Positions 1-10,748 of a DNA stretch of 64,000 nt are shown piece after piece. The position numbers and the translations under genes are program-made. The notes under the pieces were generated by a model. That model was given only the letters and a program-made list of their open reading frames with translations, had not been told where the DNA came from and made no database searches. The DNA lies in the NCBI GenBank assembly GCA_947483555.1, contig CANKMW010000043.1, forward strand, positions 1 to 64,000. The letters are read 5' to 3'. Origin of the DNA: Myxococcales bacterium. Its GTDB lineage: Bacteria; Myxococcota_A; Polyangia; Haliangiales; Haliangiaceae. Every line of letters starts with the position of its first letter. The first letter of the stretch is position 1.

Positions 1-893
<893 letters not shown>

Positions 894-1093
894 AGATATT
901 TGAACCTGAAGCTCCTGAAATCCCATAGGAATTCCAGTGAATCAGGGTTCTACTTTGCGTACGCCGCCGTCGCGCTCCTGTCGTTCCGAGGAACTTCAGG
1001 AACGCTGGGCGGCTAAAACCCAACGTTTTCGATCCGCTATCCAGTTTTCAGAGACCGAGTCGCGCCTCGTCGCGTTACCGTCGAGGGATGCTG
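894..1093 (-). ncRNA. 16S rRNA leader with boxA-like antitermination site
   Basis: The transcribed leader between the predicted start point near 1087 and the mature 16S end is roughly 195 nt. On the minus strand the stretch at 1037-1056 reads GGTCTCTGAAAACTGGATAG, resembling the boxA/CTTTGAAAACT element of rRNA leaders that recruits Nus antitermination factors. A perfect palindrome GTTCCGAGGAAC lies at 981-992 and could be part of a processing stem. No protein gene is seen between 894 and 1208. Confidence 0.55.
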
Positions 1094-1122
1094 CTTATAC
1101 AGGGCGATATCGGCATCGTCAA
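1094..1122 (-). promoter_or_regulatory. rRNA operon sigma-70-type promoter
   Basis: On the minus strand a -35 hexamer TTGACG (1117-1122) and a -10 hexamer TATAAG (1094-1099) are separated by exactly 17 bases. This is a near-consensus vegetative promoter placed about 200 bp upstream of mature 16S. It is the clearest two-box promoter in the window and supports the reading of 894-1093 as an rRNA leader. Confidence 0.8.
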
Positions 1123-1194
1123 CCTGGATGGTGCGATTTTCTAGAGGTCTCTTGAAGCCCACGTAACCGGGTGGAAAGACGAGCGAAAAGCGCC

Positions 1195-1200
1195 TACCCT
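1195..1200 (+). promoter_or_regulatory. -10-like hexamer of a probable leaderless promoter (kinase at 1209)
   Basis: TACCCT ends 8 bases before the ATG at 1209. At normal -10 to start-point spacing, transcription would begin at or next to the A of the start codon. No Shine-Dalgarno sequence is evident. Confidence 0.5.
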
Positions 1201-1208
1201 GGCGGCCC

Positions 1209-2570
1209 ATGCTGGAGCGGATCGGCAACTGCCGCATCGTGGAGGAGGTCGCGTCGGGCGGCATGGCGGTGGTCTATCGGGCGATCCAGGACTCCCTGGG
1301 CCGGACGGTTGCGATCAAGGCCCTCAAGACGAGCGCCTCGGCCGAAGAACACATCTCCACACGCTTCGAGCGCGAGGCCAAGAGCCTCGCCAACCTCCAG
1401 CACGAGAACATCATCAGCGTCTACGACTTCCACCGCGAGCACGGCTCGCTGTTCATCGTGATGGAGTACGTGGCGGGGATCGACCTCTACGACCTGCTCG
1501 ACCGCAGCGGCCGGCTGCCGTTCGACGTCGCGGCGATCGTCGCGCTGCAGGTGGCGCGCGCGCTCGATTACATCCACTACCGCGGCATCGTTCACCGCGA
1601 CATCAAGCCGGCGAACATCATGATCGCGCGCCAGGGCGGCGTGAAGCTGATGGACTTCGGCATCGCGCGCGATCGGTCGTTCGAAGATCTGACCGAGGTG
1701 GGCACCGGGATCGGGACACCGGCGTACATGTCACCCGAGCAGATCCTCGGCGACAAGATCGACGCCCGCAGCGACCTGTTCTCGCTCGGTGTCGTGCTGT
1801 ACCAGATGCTCACCGGCGGCAAGCCGTTCGTCGAGGACGAGCAGCGCTCGGTGATGCACAAGATCCGCCTCGAGCGTCATGTTCGGGTCCGCAAGCTCAA
1901 CCCCGATCTGCCCCGCGAGCTCGAGCGCATCGTCGACAAATGCCTCGAGAAGCAGCCGCGCGATCGCTGGCGCTCGGCGCAGCACCTGGTGATGGCGCTC
2001 GAGCGCTTCCTCGCCAAGTACGTCGAGATCAACTACCACGCCCGGCTGGTGCTCTTCCTGCGCAACCAGAATGTGATCACGCAACTCGAGGCCGACGAGT
2101 ACGTCAGCCCGCTGGTCGGCGTGCCCGGACAGAGCGCGATGGGCCAGCCCAACATCACGGCCCGCCTGGTCGGGCGGCGGGCGGCGACGGTCCACGCTGC
2201 CATGCTCGGCGTGTTGCTGCTGATGCTCGGCCTCATTCACCTGGCGCCGCTCGGCGAGGCGCCGCTGGCGCCAGCGGGACAGGCCGCGATCCGCACCGGC
2301 TACCTGCGCGTCGCTGCCTACCCGTGGGCCGAGGTCACGATCGATGGCAAGCACCTCGGGCCGACGCCGCTGCCGGCGCCGATCCGGCTGCCCGTCGGTC
2401 CGCACACGATCGTGCTGGCGCACGAATGGTACGTCCCCATCGAACGCAGCATCGAGCTCGAGTCGGGGCCAGCCGAGCGTCCGACCGAGCTGGTGGTCGA
2501 CTTCGAGGACAAGGGCACGCTGCTGCCGGGCAAGGAGCGTCCGCCCGAGACCGAGGACCAGCTGCCGTGA
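1209..2570 (+). CDS. Membrane-anchored Ser/Thr protein kinase with PEGA domain
   Basis: 453 aa. The N-terminal eukaryotic-type kinase domain occupies about residues 8-280: glycine loop VASGGMAVVY (14-23), ATP lysine K37 in VAIKALK, catalytic loop HRDIKPAN (129-136), DFG at 149-151 and an SPE activation-loop end, so the kinase looks complete. One transmembrane helix lies near 330-348. The outer segment ends in a PEGA-like beta domain (about 368-430, with the ATIDGK-type motif VTIDGKHLGPTP). It probably phosphorylates cytoplasmic proteins in response to an envelope signal. The stop overlaps the GTG start of the LysM gene by 4 bp (2567-2570), so the kinase, the LysM protein and the lipoprotein at 3541 form a coupled unit. 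Substrate unknown. Confidence 0.9.
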   Translation: MLERIGNCRIVEEVASGGMAVVYRAIQDSLGRTVAIKALKTSASAEEHISTRFEREAKSLANLQHENIISVYDFHREHGSLFIVMEYVAGIDLYDLLDRSGRLPFDVAAIVALQVARALDYIHYRGIVHRDIKPANIMIARQGGVKLMDFGIARDRSFEDLTEVGTGIGTPAYMSPEQILGDKIDARSDLFSLGVVLYQMLTGGKPFVEDEQRSVMHKIRLERHVRVRKLNPDLPRELERIVDKCLEKQPRDRWRSAQHLVMALERFLAKYVEINYHARLVLFLRNQNVITQLEADEYVSPLVGVPGQSAMGQPNITARLVGRRAATVHAAMLGVLLLMLGLIHLAPLGEAPLAPAGQAAIRTGYLRVAAYPWAEVTIDGKHLGPTPLPAPIRLPVGPHTIVLAHEWYVPIERSIELESGPAERPTELVVDFEDKGTLLPGKERPPETEDQLP

Positions 2571-3544
2571 CGGCGTGGCGGACAGCGGTCCGAGGCTGGC
2601 GACCGACGCTGGGCGTGGCGGTCATCGCCGCGCTGATCGCCGTGCTGGTCCTCGCCGCACCGGCCGCCGCCGACCGCGACTACGTGGTCCACAAGGTGAA
2701 GGAGGGCGACACGCTGGGTCTGCTCGCCGCCGAGTACTACGGCGATCGCAATCACGCGGTCTTCATCATGGTGGCCAACAAGCTGCTTCACCCGCGAGCG
2801 CTCAAGAAGGGTGAGAAGATCCGGATCCCGGTGTCGCGCGACGTGACCGTTGCCGTCGGCGACAACTGGGACGGCCTGGCCCAGAGCTACCTCGGCGACA
2901 AGCGGCGCGGTCGCTACCTGGCCGAGTTCAACGGCGCTGATCCGGCGGCCACGCTGGCGGCCGGCCTGGTGGTCTCGGTGCCCTTCCACGTCACGCACAC
3001 CGCCGCCGCCGAAGAATCGGTGGCCAACATCGCGCTGGCATATTTCGGCGACAGCTCCAACAGCGAGATGTTGCGCGGCTACAACTTTCTCGAGGGCGAG
3101 GCCATCGCCGCGGGCGAGACGCTGGTGATCCCGATCCACCACGTCAAGGTGCGCGACTCGGCGATGCCGCCCGCCGATGCCGAGTCGAAGGCGCGGACCG
3201 ACAAGCGGCGCACGATGATCGAGGCCGCCGGCCGGGCGCTGCCGCGCGGGCTGCTGGCGTGGCGGCGCGCGGCCTACGCCGACGTCAAGCGCGAGCTGAT
3301 CGAGCTCGATCTCGACTTTCTCGACGCCGACCGCGCCGCCGTGATCGGCACCTTGCTCGGCGCGGCGTACGTCGCGCTCGGCGACGAAGACTCGGCGGTG
3401 GCGACGTTCCGGCGCGTGCTCGAGCGTGCGCCGCGCACGACGCTGTCGCCGTACCGATACTCACCGCGGATCCATGCCGTGTGGGCGAAGGCCAGCGTGC
3501 CGAAGGGCGTCGACGGCGAGGCGAGCGGAGCTGGCGGAGGATGA
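2567..3544 (+). CDS. Secreted LysM-repeat protein
   Basis: 325 aa from GTG at 2567, which overlaps the kinase stop (GTGA). This start gives a clean signal peptide (Arg-rich N-terminus, hydrophobic core, cleavage near APAAA-D), so longer upstream readings in the same frame were rejected. LysM-like modules follow: the first begins VVHKVKEGDTLGLLAAEYYG (about 40-88), with two weaker copies to about residue 185. LysM modules bind peptidoglycan. The last about 100 residues look helical and TPR-like (GTLLGAAYVALGDEDSAVAT). The stop overlaps the next ATG (3541-3544). It probably acts in the periplasm at the cell wall; context suggests it may serve the upstream kinase's sensing role, which is inference. 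Confidence 0.85.
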   Translation: MTAWRTAVRGWRPTLGVAVIAALIAVLVLAAPAAADRDYVVHKVKEGDTLGLLAAEYYGDRNHAVFIMVANKLLHPRALKKGEKIRIPVSRDVTVAVGDNWDGLAQSYLGDKRRGRYLAEFNGADPAATLAAGLVVSVPFHVTHTAAAEESVANIALAYFGDSSNSEMLRGYNFLEGEAIAAGETLVIPIHHVKVRDSAMPPADAESKARTDKRRTMIEAAGRALPRGLLAWRRAAYADVKRELIELDLDFLDADRAAVIGTLLGAAYVALGDEDSAVATFRRVLERAPRTTLSPYRYSPRIHAVWAKASVPKGVDGEASGAGGG

Positions 3545-4521
3545 TCCGCGCCACGGCGGCGACCGTGGCGCTCGCGGTGGCGGCCTGCGGTAGCGGTCGC
3601 AGCGGCAGCAGCGGCGGTGCGGGAGCAGCGGCCGGGCGCGCGATCGTCGCCACCATCGCGGCGGCCGCCAGCGTGCGCGCGCCATGGCGCTGTGCGCTGG
3701 CGCGAACCGGCGGTGCCACGGCGACCCTTCCAGCGCCGGCGGGATGGCGGCGCGATGGCGACCGCGTGGTCGCCGAGCCGGCGCGACCCCGGCTCACGCT
3801 GGCCGCCGTGGCGCAGGCGCGCGGCACCGCGATCGATCTGCGCGCTGGCCTGCGCGCGGCTCACGTCGATGTGGTCGTGACGGTGGGAGGAATGGGCGCC
3901 ACCGCGGCCGAGAGCAAGGCCGCCCTCGAGGTGCTCCTCGATCCGGCGTGGCTGGTGGTGGCGCTACCCGGCGACACCGAGGACTGGCCCGGCCACGCGG
4001 CCGCGATCGCCGAGCTCGCCACCAGCGGCGCTGGGATCGTCGACGGGGCCACGATCCGGGTGGTCGACGTCGGCGCCGCCGTGCTCGCGACCATCCCCGG
4101 AGAGCGGTGGGCGGAGCGGCTGGGTGCCGGCGCGGCGGGCTGCGTGTACGACGATGACGACGTCGCCGGGGCGATCGCCGCGCTGACTGCCGTGGCCGCC
4201 GACCGGCCGCGCGTCCTGGTGACCGCGTCGGCGCCGCAGGGAGGGCCGAGCGACCTGGCACCGGGCGGGCTGCACGCCGGGGATGCAGCGCTCGCCGCCG
4301 CGGTCGCGGTCGCCGAGCTCGAGCTGGTCGTTCACGGCCCGGTGGACGGCACGCCGGCCGGCCCCGGCACCACCCGCCGTGGAACCGCGGTGGCGCTGGC
4401 CGCCGGCTCGCTCGATCCGGTGCCGCGCCGCGACGTCGAGGGCCGCACGCTGGCCACCGGCGCCCTGGTGGCGACCATCGACGCCCGTGGCGTCGGCTGG
4501 CGCTTCATTCCGGCGCCGTAG
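3541..4521 (+). CDS. Lipoprotein with degenerate metallophosphoesterase-like fold
   Basis: 326 aa from ATG at 3541 (ATGA overlap with the LysM gene). The N-terminus MIRATAATVALAVAAC is a lipoprotein signal with Cys at the lipobox. A Gly/Ser linker follows. The body has patterns reminiscent of calcineurin-like phosphoesterases (VVVTVGGMGAT, then VVALPGDTEDWPGH, then a late LVVHGPVDG), but the usual Asp/His/Asn metal ligands are largely absent, so activity is doubtful. Third gene of the kinase-LysM unit. A 12-bp tandem repeat follows the stop directly. The family assignment is tentative; secretion and lipidation are better supported. Confidence 0.7.
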   Translation: MIRATAATVALAVAACGSGRSGSSGGAGAAAGRAIVATIAAAASVRAPWRCALARTGGATATLPAPAGWRRDGDRVVAEPARPRLTLAAVAQARGTAIDLRAGLRAAHVDVVVTVGGMGATAAESKAALEVLLDPAWLVVALPGDTEDWPGHAAAIAELATSGAGIVDGATIRVVDVGAAVLATIPGERWAERLGAGAAGCVYDDDDVAGAIAALTAVAADRPRVLVTASAPQGGPSDLAPGGLHAGDAALAAAVAVAELELVVHGPVDGTPAGPGTTRRGTAVALAAGSLDPVPRRDVEGRTLATGALVATIDARGVGWRFIPAP

Positions 4522-4540
4522 CCCCGAGACCGTTGCCGTC

Positions 4541-4660
4541 GCCGAAACCGTCGCCGAAACCGTCGCCGAAACCGTCGCCGAAACCGTCGCCGAAACCGAC
4601 GCCGAAACCGTCGCCGAAACCGACGCCGAAACCGACGCCGAAACCGACGCCGAGACCGAC
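4541..4660. repeat. 12-bp tandem repeat (10 units)
   Basis: Ten units of GCCGAAACCG(T/A)C run without interruption from 4541, the last slightly changed (GCCGAGACCGAC). A degenerate fringe fills 4522-4540. Because 12 is a multiple of 3 and no unit contains a stop, several frames are open and would read as SPKP or SATV repeats. I see no start site or conserved flank supporting a protein. The array sits between the lipoprotein stop (4521) and the Imm21 gene, and a single unit-like fragment reappears at 6281-6299. Confidence 0.9.
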
Positions 4661-4664
4661 TCAG
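4656..4664 (+). repeat. 9-bp direct repeat, left copy (CCGACTCAG)
   Basis: CCGACTCAG at the right edge of the 12-bp array is repeated at 6291-6299, just beyond the Imm21 gene. See the finding on the bracketed segment. Confidence 0.6.
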
Positions 4665-4763
4665 CCAGATCCGGCACCCGCTTCGTCGTCGCGGCATCAA
4701 GTTGTCGGTCTCGACCGCGCGGCGCGTGATGGGCGATTCAGGGGCCCAAGCGGGCGAGCCGCT

Positions 4764-6206
4764 TCATTTCTTGCCCGCACGCACGAGGCGCATCGCGGTG
4801 TAGTCGCCACCAAAGCCCGCCGGGTGGTGGCTGCGCACCTCGTACGTGCCCGCGGCGAGCTTCACGGCCTTCCGGTTGACGCCCTTGCCCTTGCCGACCT
4901 CGGCGGCATCGAGCACCACGAGGCCCTTCGCGCCGACGGTCAGCGTGCCGACCTTCTTCCATGCCGCCGCGACCTCCTCGTCGGGCTCGCCGCTCGCGAC
5001 GAACCGGAGGCCGCTCGGCTCGGCGAAGACGTCGCAACCCTGCTCGGCGAGCACGACCCCATGGCCCTTGCCGATCGTGATCACCGGCGCCTTCGCGTCG
5101 CACGCGCGCTCGTAGTCGTTGGTCCCGCCGCTGTCGTACGGATCCGGGCCTTCGGTGCCGAGCCAGGCGGCGAGGTGCTCCGCGGGGACGACGAGCGGTG
5201 GACCACCGTCGGTGCCGACCCTCGCGATCGGCGTGCCGAACTCGCGCACGGGTTCCGGTGCCGCGCCGAGGGAGAGCCCGATCTTCTTCAGCGCGCGATC
5301 GAGCACGGCGAGACTCGGCTTGTCGTTCTTCGTCGCAGCACGTTCGCGTAGCGCGCGGAGCGGCTCGCCGAGCCCGGAGAGGATCGATCGATCGCGGATC
5401 CACGCCCAGTACAGCTGGTGCGAGATGACGCCGACCACGCCGCGGAGATCGCGATGCTCGAGTGCCCACGCGACGTACGCGAGGAACATGGCGGCCTGCT
5501 TCGTGATCAGCGAGCCGGCAACGAGCGCGATGCCGCGGTCGGGGTGGAGGGTGAGGGGCGCAACGAGCGGGAGCCACTCCGTGTGGTCCTTCTCGTTGTG
5601 CTCGATCTGTTCGAACACCAGATCGACGAGCACGTGGTCCTTGGCCTTCGGCGCCTCGAGCACGGCGGTCCAGCGCGCACGCGCCTTCTTCGGATTGGTC
5701 TCGAACAGCACCCAGAGGGCGCCACGCAGGACGGCCACGTCCGTGCTGGTGTCGAGGAGAGCGACGAGCTTCGTGTCCTTGGACCGTGGAAGACCGATCT
5801 GTCCGCCGCGGAGGACATCGACGATCGTGCCGCGGATGGTGCCATCCGGGAGGTCGCGCGCGAGGGCGACGAGAGGCGCGTCGTTCGCGGCCCCCCCCTG
5901 GCGCAGACTCGCGACGATCATCTCGAGCTGGCTCTGGCGCTCGTACGCGGCGAGCTGGGCGGGCTTGCTCTTGATCGCATCGAGCTTGCCGAGCGCGGCG
6001 AGTCCGTGCGCGAGCTCGGCCGTCACGACGTGGAGCTTCTTCGTCGCAGCCTTGTCCTTCGCGAGCAACGTGCCGAGGGCGCCGGCATTCTTCTTCATCG
6101 TGTCGACGTAGCCCTGCTTTCCGAGCGTCTTCGCGAACGCCTTGGCGATCGGTGTCGAGACCTCGTCGAGAACAGGCACCGGCGGGACGACCTGCTTCTT
6201 GGCCAT
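4764..6206 (-). CDS. HEAT-like helical protein with C-terminal Imm21 immunity domain
   Basis: 480 aa from ATG at 6206 (MAKKQVVPPVPVLDEV). The first about 320 residues are helical and repeat-like, with runs such as VLRGALWVLFETNPKKAR and a Lys-rich character unlike the Arg-rich neighbours. The C-terminal about 150 residues match the Imm21 immunity pattern: GGPPLVVPAEHLAAWLG, DYERACD, ITIGKGHGVVLAE, LTVGAKGLVVLDA and the terminal GTYEVRSHHP. Imm21 proteins are predicted to neutralise polymorphic toxins, often as stand-alone genes near toxin modules. No toxin is adjacent here, so this is an orphan. The gene is flanked by array-derived repeats, suggesting insertion. The domain call is from memory of the family pattern and should be confirmed by profile search. 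Confidence 0.72.
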   Translation of the reverse strand: MAKKQVVPPVPVLDEVSTPIAKAFAKTLGKQGYVDTMKKNAGALGTLLAKDKAATKKLHVVTAELAHGLAALGKLDAIKSKPAQLAAYERQSQLEMIVASLRQGGAANDAPLVALARDLPDGTIRGTIVDVLRGGQIGLPRSKDTKLVALLDTSTDVAVLRGALWVLFETNPKKARARWTAVLEAPKAKDHVLVDLVFEQIEHNEKDHTEWLPLVAPLTLHPDRGIALVAGSLITKQAAMFLAYVAWALEHRDLRGVVGVISHQLYWAWIRDRSILSGLGEPLRALRERAATKNDKPSLAVLDRALKKIGLSLGAAPEPVREFGTPIARVGTDGGPPLVVPAEHLAAWLGTEGPDPYDSGGTNDYERACDAKAPVITIGKGHGVVLAEQGCDVFAEPSGLRFVASGEPDEEVAAAWKKVGTLTVGAKGLVVLDAAEVGKGKGVNRKAVKLAAGTYEVRSHHPAGFGGDYTAMRLVRAGKK

Positions 6207-6290
6207 GGCGGCCGAGGATCCTCGGACCGCGACGCTCGTGCAAGCGCACGCCAGCGAGTCTTGCCCGTCGATTCGCACTAGAAACCGTCG

Positions 6291-6299
6291 CCGACTCAG
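6291..6299 (+). repeat. 9-bp direct repeat, right copy (CCGACTCAG)
   Basis: The sequence at 6281-6299, GAAACCGTCGCCGACTCAG, combines one unit of the 12-bp array found at 4541-4660 with the same CCGACTCAG edge. It overlaps the last codons and stop of the MFS gene. Confidence 0.6.
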
Positions 6300-7495
6300 G
6301 CTTCCTCGGGTGGCCAGACCGCGCGAAACGCCGCGTAGAGCGCGATGTCGTACCCGATCTTGAGGCCCGCGCCGATCACGACCGCGATGACGAGGTCGCC
6401 GCCGATCAGCGCCGCGACCAGCGGGCCCAGCGCCCAGCCGAGCAGTCGCACGAGCTGCGTGATGCCGGCGACGCGGGTGCGCTCGTCGGCCGCGACCACC
6501 GCCATGACGTAGGACTGGCGGGTCGGCACGTCCATCTCGACCAGCCCCTCGCGGAGGAGGAACAGCACGGCGGCGACGGCGAAGCTGGGCGCGAACGGGA
6601 CCGTGAGCAACAGCAGGCTGGACGGCAGGTGCGTGAAGACCATCGTCCGCACCAGCCCGATCCGGCGGGCCAGCCACGCCGCGCCCAGGTGCGAGAACGC
6701 GTTGAGCACGCGAGCGCCAGCGAACAGGACCGCGATCGTCGTCGCGCTGGCCGCGAAGCGGTCGACGAACATGAGGGTGAGCATGGTGGTGGTCAGGAAG
6801 CCGCCGCCGAGCGCGTCGACGGCGAACAGCGCCGAGATCCGCACGGTCACGCGCCGCGTGGCGGGCGACAGCGGGCGAGCTTCCTGCGATCGCGGCACGG
6901 ACTCGACCGCGGCCGACAGCCCCAGGTACGCGACGCCGAGCGCGGCGATGGCCACGGCGTACGCGACCAGCCCGCCGCGCAGACAGAGCGCCGGATCGAG
7001 GTCCGCCACCTGCGACAGCGCCAGCGGCAAGCCGGCGGCGAGCGCGCCGGCGGCGTGGCCAAGGTCCTGCGCGAACGCGTAGAACGCGAACACCCGGGTC
7101 CGACCGGCGTCATCGGTGGTGGCCGGCAGCGCGGCCTGATCGACGATGGGCGCCAGCCCGCGATCGCGACCGGCGCCGTTGACCATGCCCAGGAAGGCCG
7201 CGACCGCGGCTGGCCAGATGCCGGTGGCGAACGCCAGCGCCAGGCCGCCGCCGGCGGCCAGCACGCACGAACCGCACAGCCAGACGCGGCGCGGCAACCG
7301 GTCGCCGACCAGCGTGACCGCCGCCGCCGCCACGGCGGCGCCGCCAAGGCCGGCCGCGACCACCAGCGCGATGTCGCGGCCGTCGAGCCCGCGGGCCTGC
7401 AGGTGGAGCCCGAGCGCGACCCCGATGAAGCCGATCGCGGTGGCGCGCACGAACGCGCCCGCGATCAGCAGCCGGCGATCGCGAACGTGGGCCAT
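6296..7495 (-). CDS. Major facilitator superfamily transporter
   Basis: 399 aa from ATG at 7495 (MAHVRDRRLLIAGAF). About twelve hydrophobic segments are spread over the whole length. The loop after TM2 carries GDRLPRR, the MFS motif A position. A longer reading starting at 7528 adds 11 non-hydrophobic residues and was not preferred. An inner-membrane secondary transporter; the substrate cannot be told from sequence, though the layout resembles drug-efflux-type members. The stop codon lies inside the repeat fragment at 6281-6299. Diverges from the peptidase lipoprotein at 7576. Confidence 0.85.
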   Translation of the reverse strand: MAHVRDRRLLIAGAFVRATAIGFIGVALGLHLQARGLDGRDIALVVAAGLGGAAVAAAAVTLVGDRLPRRVWLCGSCVLAAGGGLALAFATGIWPAAVAAFLGMVNGAGRDRGLAPIVDQAALPATTDDAGRTRVFAFYAFAQDLGHAAGALAAGLPLALSQVADLDPALCLRGGLVAYAVAIAALGVAYLGLSAAVESVPRSQEARPLSPATRRVTVRISALFAVDALGGGFLTTTMLTLMFVDRFAASATTIAVLFAGARVLNAFSHLGAAWLARRIGLVRTMVFTHLPSSLLLLTVPFAPSFAVAAVLFLLREGLVEMDVPTRQSYVMAVVAADERTRVAGITQLVRLLGWALGPLVAALIGGDLVIAVVIGAGLKIGYDIALYAAFRAVWPPEEA

Positions 7496-7575
7496 CTCAC
7501 GAGCTTCACATGTGCTGCTGACCCACACACGCCTGAGTCGTGGCGTTGGTGGGCGGGACCCCTCACACTGAAAGG

Positions 7576-8454
7576 ATGCGCGCCGTCGTCCTCGCGCTGG
7601 TGGTGGTGACCGGGTGCTGGCAGCGCGGCGTCACGATCGAGGGCTCGGCGGCGTCGCGTGGCTCGGGTCGAGAGCTGGTGCTGCCACCGGAGCTGGGCGA
7701 GGCGGCGCGGCTGCGCGCCGTGATCCTGCGGTTGCCGGTGATCGGGCGCATCGACGGTGGCGCGACGCCGGTCGTGATCCGTGGTCGCATCCCGCGCCGC
7801 GACGTCGCCAGCCTGGTCGCGCTCGCCCGCCAGGTGCACGCCGACGTCAACCGTCGCTTCGTCGCGCCGCGGGCCCAGCCGCACCCGGCGGTCGATCTGG
7901 TGCTGTACGCGCACGACGACGAGTACCAGGCGCTAGCGCTCGGCTACGCCCGCGTCCCCGCCGGGCAAGGCTTCTACCGCCCCGATGCGCGGGTGGCAGC
8001 GGTCAACCTCGCGCTCGGTCGCGGCAACCTGCGCCACGAGCTGGTGCACCCGCTGATCGTCGATGACTTTCCGCAGATCCCGGCGTGGCTCAACGAAGGG
8101 ATGGCCTCGATGTACGGCGGCGCCCGCGTGCGCCGCGGCGGGTTCCAGTTCGTCGCCAACTATCGGCTCCGCGATCTGCACGCCGCGATCGCCCACCGCA
8201 CCCTGCCGGGTCGCAACCGGCTCGCGTACGCCGGCCGCACCGAGCTGTACGGCCCCGACGGCGCCATCTACTACGCGGTCTCGCAGCACGTGGTGCTGTA
8301 CCTCGAGCGCAGCGGCCAGCTGGCGGCCTTCTACCGCGCCGTGCGGGCCGCCCCCGACGCCCGCGGCGCCGCCCTCGCCGCCACGGTCGACTGGCGGCGG
8401 TTCGTGCGCTGGGCGCGGCGGCTGCGCGAAGGTCACCGTCCGCCGGCGCCGTGA
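7576..8454 (+). CDS. Lipoprotein zinc metallopeptidase (gluzincin / peptidase MA-like)
   Basis: 292 aa from ATG at 7576; AAAGG sits immediately before it. The signal MRAVVLALVVVTGC gives a lipobox Cys. The zinc motif HELVH is at 154-158 and a glutamate in WLNEGMAS (E174) lies at the distance expected for the third ligand, as in the DUF1570/peptidase MA group. An N-terminal prodomain-like segment precedes it. Predicted to act in the periplasm or at the outer membrane as a peptidase. The stop lies within a possible GTGA overlap with an alternative start of the next kinase. Specific substrate unknown. Confidence 0.8.
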   Translation: MRAVVLALVVVTGCWQRGVTIEGSAASRGSGRELVLPPELGEAARLRAVILRLPVIGRIDGGATPVVIRGRIPRRDVASLVALARQVHADVNRRFVAPRAQPHPAVDLVLYAHDDEYQALALGYARVPAGQGFYRPDARVAAVNLALGRGNLRHELVHPLIVDDFPQIPAWLNEGMASMYGGARVRRGGFQFVANYRLRDLHAAIAHRTLPGRNRLAYAGRTELYGPDGAIYYAVSQHVVLYLERSGQLAAFYRAVRAAPDARGAALAATVDWRRFVRWARRLREGHRPPAP

Positions 8455-8489
8455 ACCGCCAGGTTCGTGACCAGGACGATGGGCTGCGG

Positions 8490-8495
8490 TACGGT
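8490..8495 (+). promoter_or_regulatory. -10-like hexamer upstream of kinase gene at 8511
   Basis: TACGGT ends 15 bases before the GTG at 8511, implying a leader of only about 8 nt if used. It is the same hexamer as at 20470-20475 and 55219-55224. Confidence 0.4.
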
Positions 8496-8510
8496 GGCCG
8501 CCGTGATCAC

Positions 8511-10508
<1,998 letters not shown>

Positions 10509-10518
10509 GGACAATGCC

Positions 10519-10540
10519 GATCACTTCGCGACAAGTGATC
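10519..10540. terminator. Hairpin after kinase gene
   Basis: GATCACTT, a 6-nt spacer and AAGTGATC form a perfect 8-bp stem starting 11 bases after the kinase stop. There is no U-run, so it may be a factor-assisted terminator, an mRNA end-stabiliser or part of a repeat element. Confidence 0.4.
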
Positions 10541-10562
10541 GAGATGATCCGCGTTTCCGCTT

Positions 10563-10668
10563 GTCCTGAGCGAAACGCGAGCGCCAGCGAGCGTGAGTCG
10601 AAGGACGTACTCCCTCGAACATGCGCCCTTCGACTCGGCCGCTGCGCGGCCTCGCTCTGGGCGAACGG
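10563..10668. repeat. REP-like palindromic repeat pair
   Basis: Two facing copies of a short palindromic element: GTCCTGAG...GTCGAAGGAC (10563-10606) and a degenerate reverse copy CCTTCGAC...CTCTGGGCGAA (10627-10665). Related copies lie at 33732-33774 and 55119-55139. The surrounding gap 10509-10748 contains no gene; the pair is flanked by two similar sequences TGATCGAGATGAT (10536-10548) and TGATCGACATGAT (10678-10690). Confidence 0.65.
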
Positions 10669-10748
10669 TGTCGGAACTGATCGACATGATTGGTGTTGCG
10701 GCGCCAAGGGCCCGGCATTGGCGTTAGGGAGCCGCAGGAGCTACCGCA

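Noticed and set aside
894..1208. tRNA or small protein gene beside 16S
   Set aside because: No cloverleaf or conserved T-loop seen; open frames there are explained by the rRNA leader and promoter.
4541..4660. Possible CRISPR array
   Set aside because: Units are 12 bp and directly abutting, with no spacers and no cas genes in the window.
4533..5351. Open frame beginning with SPKP repeats
   Set aside because: Only the repeat array gives it character; the rest is antisense to the well-supported Imm21 gene and has no fold-like pattern.
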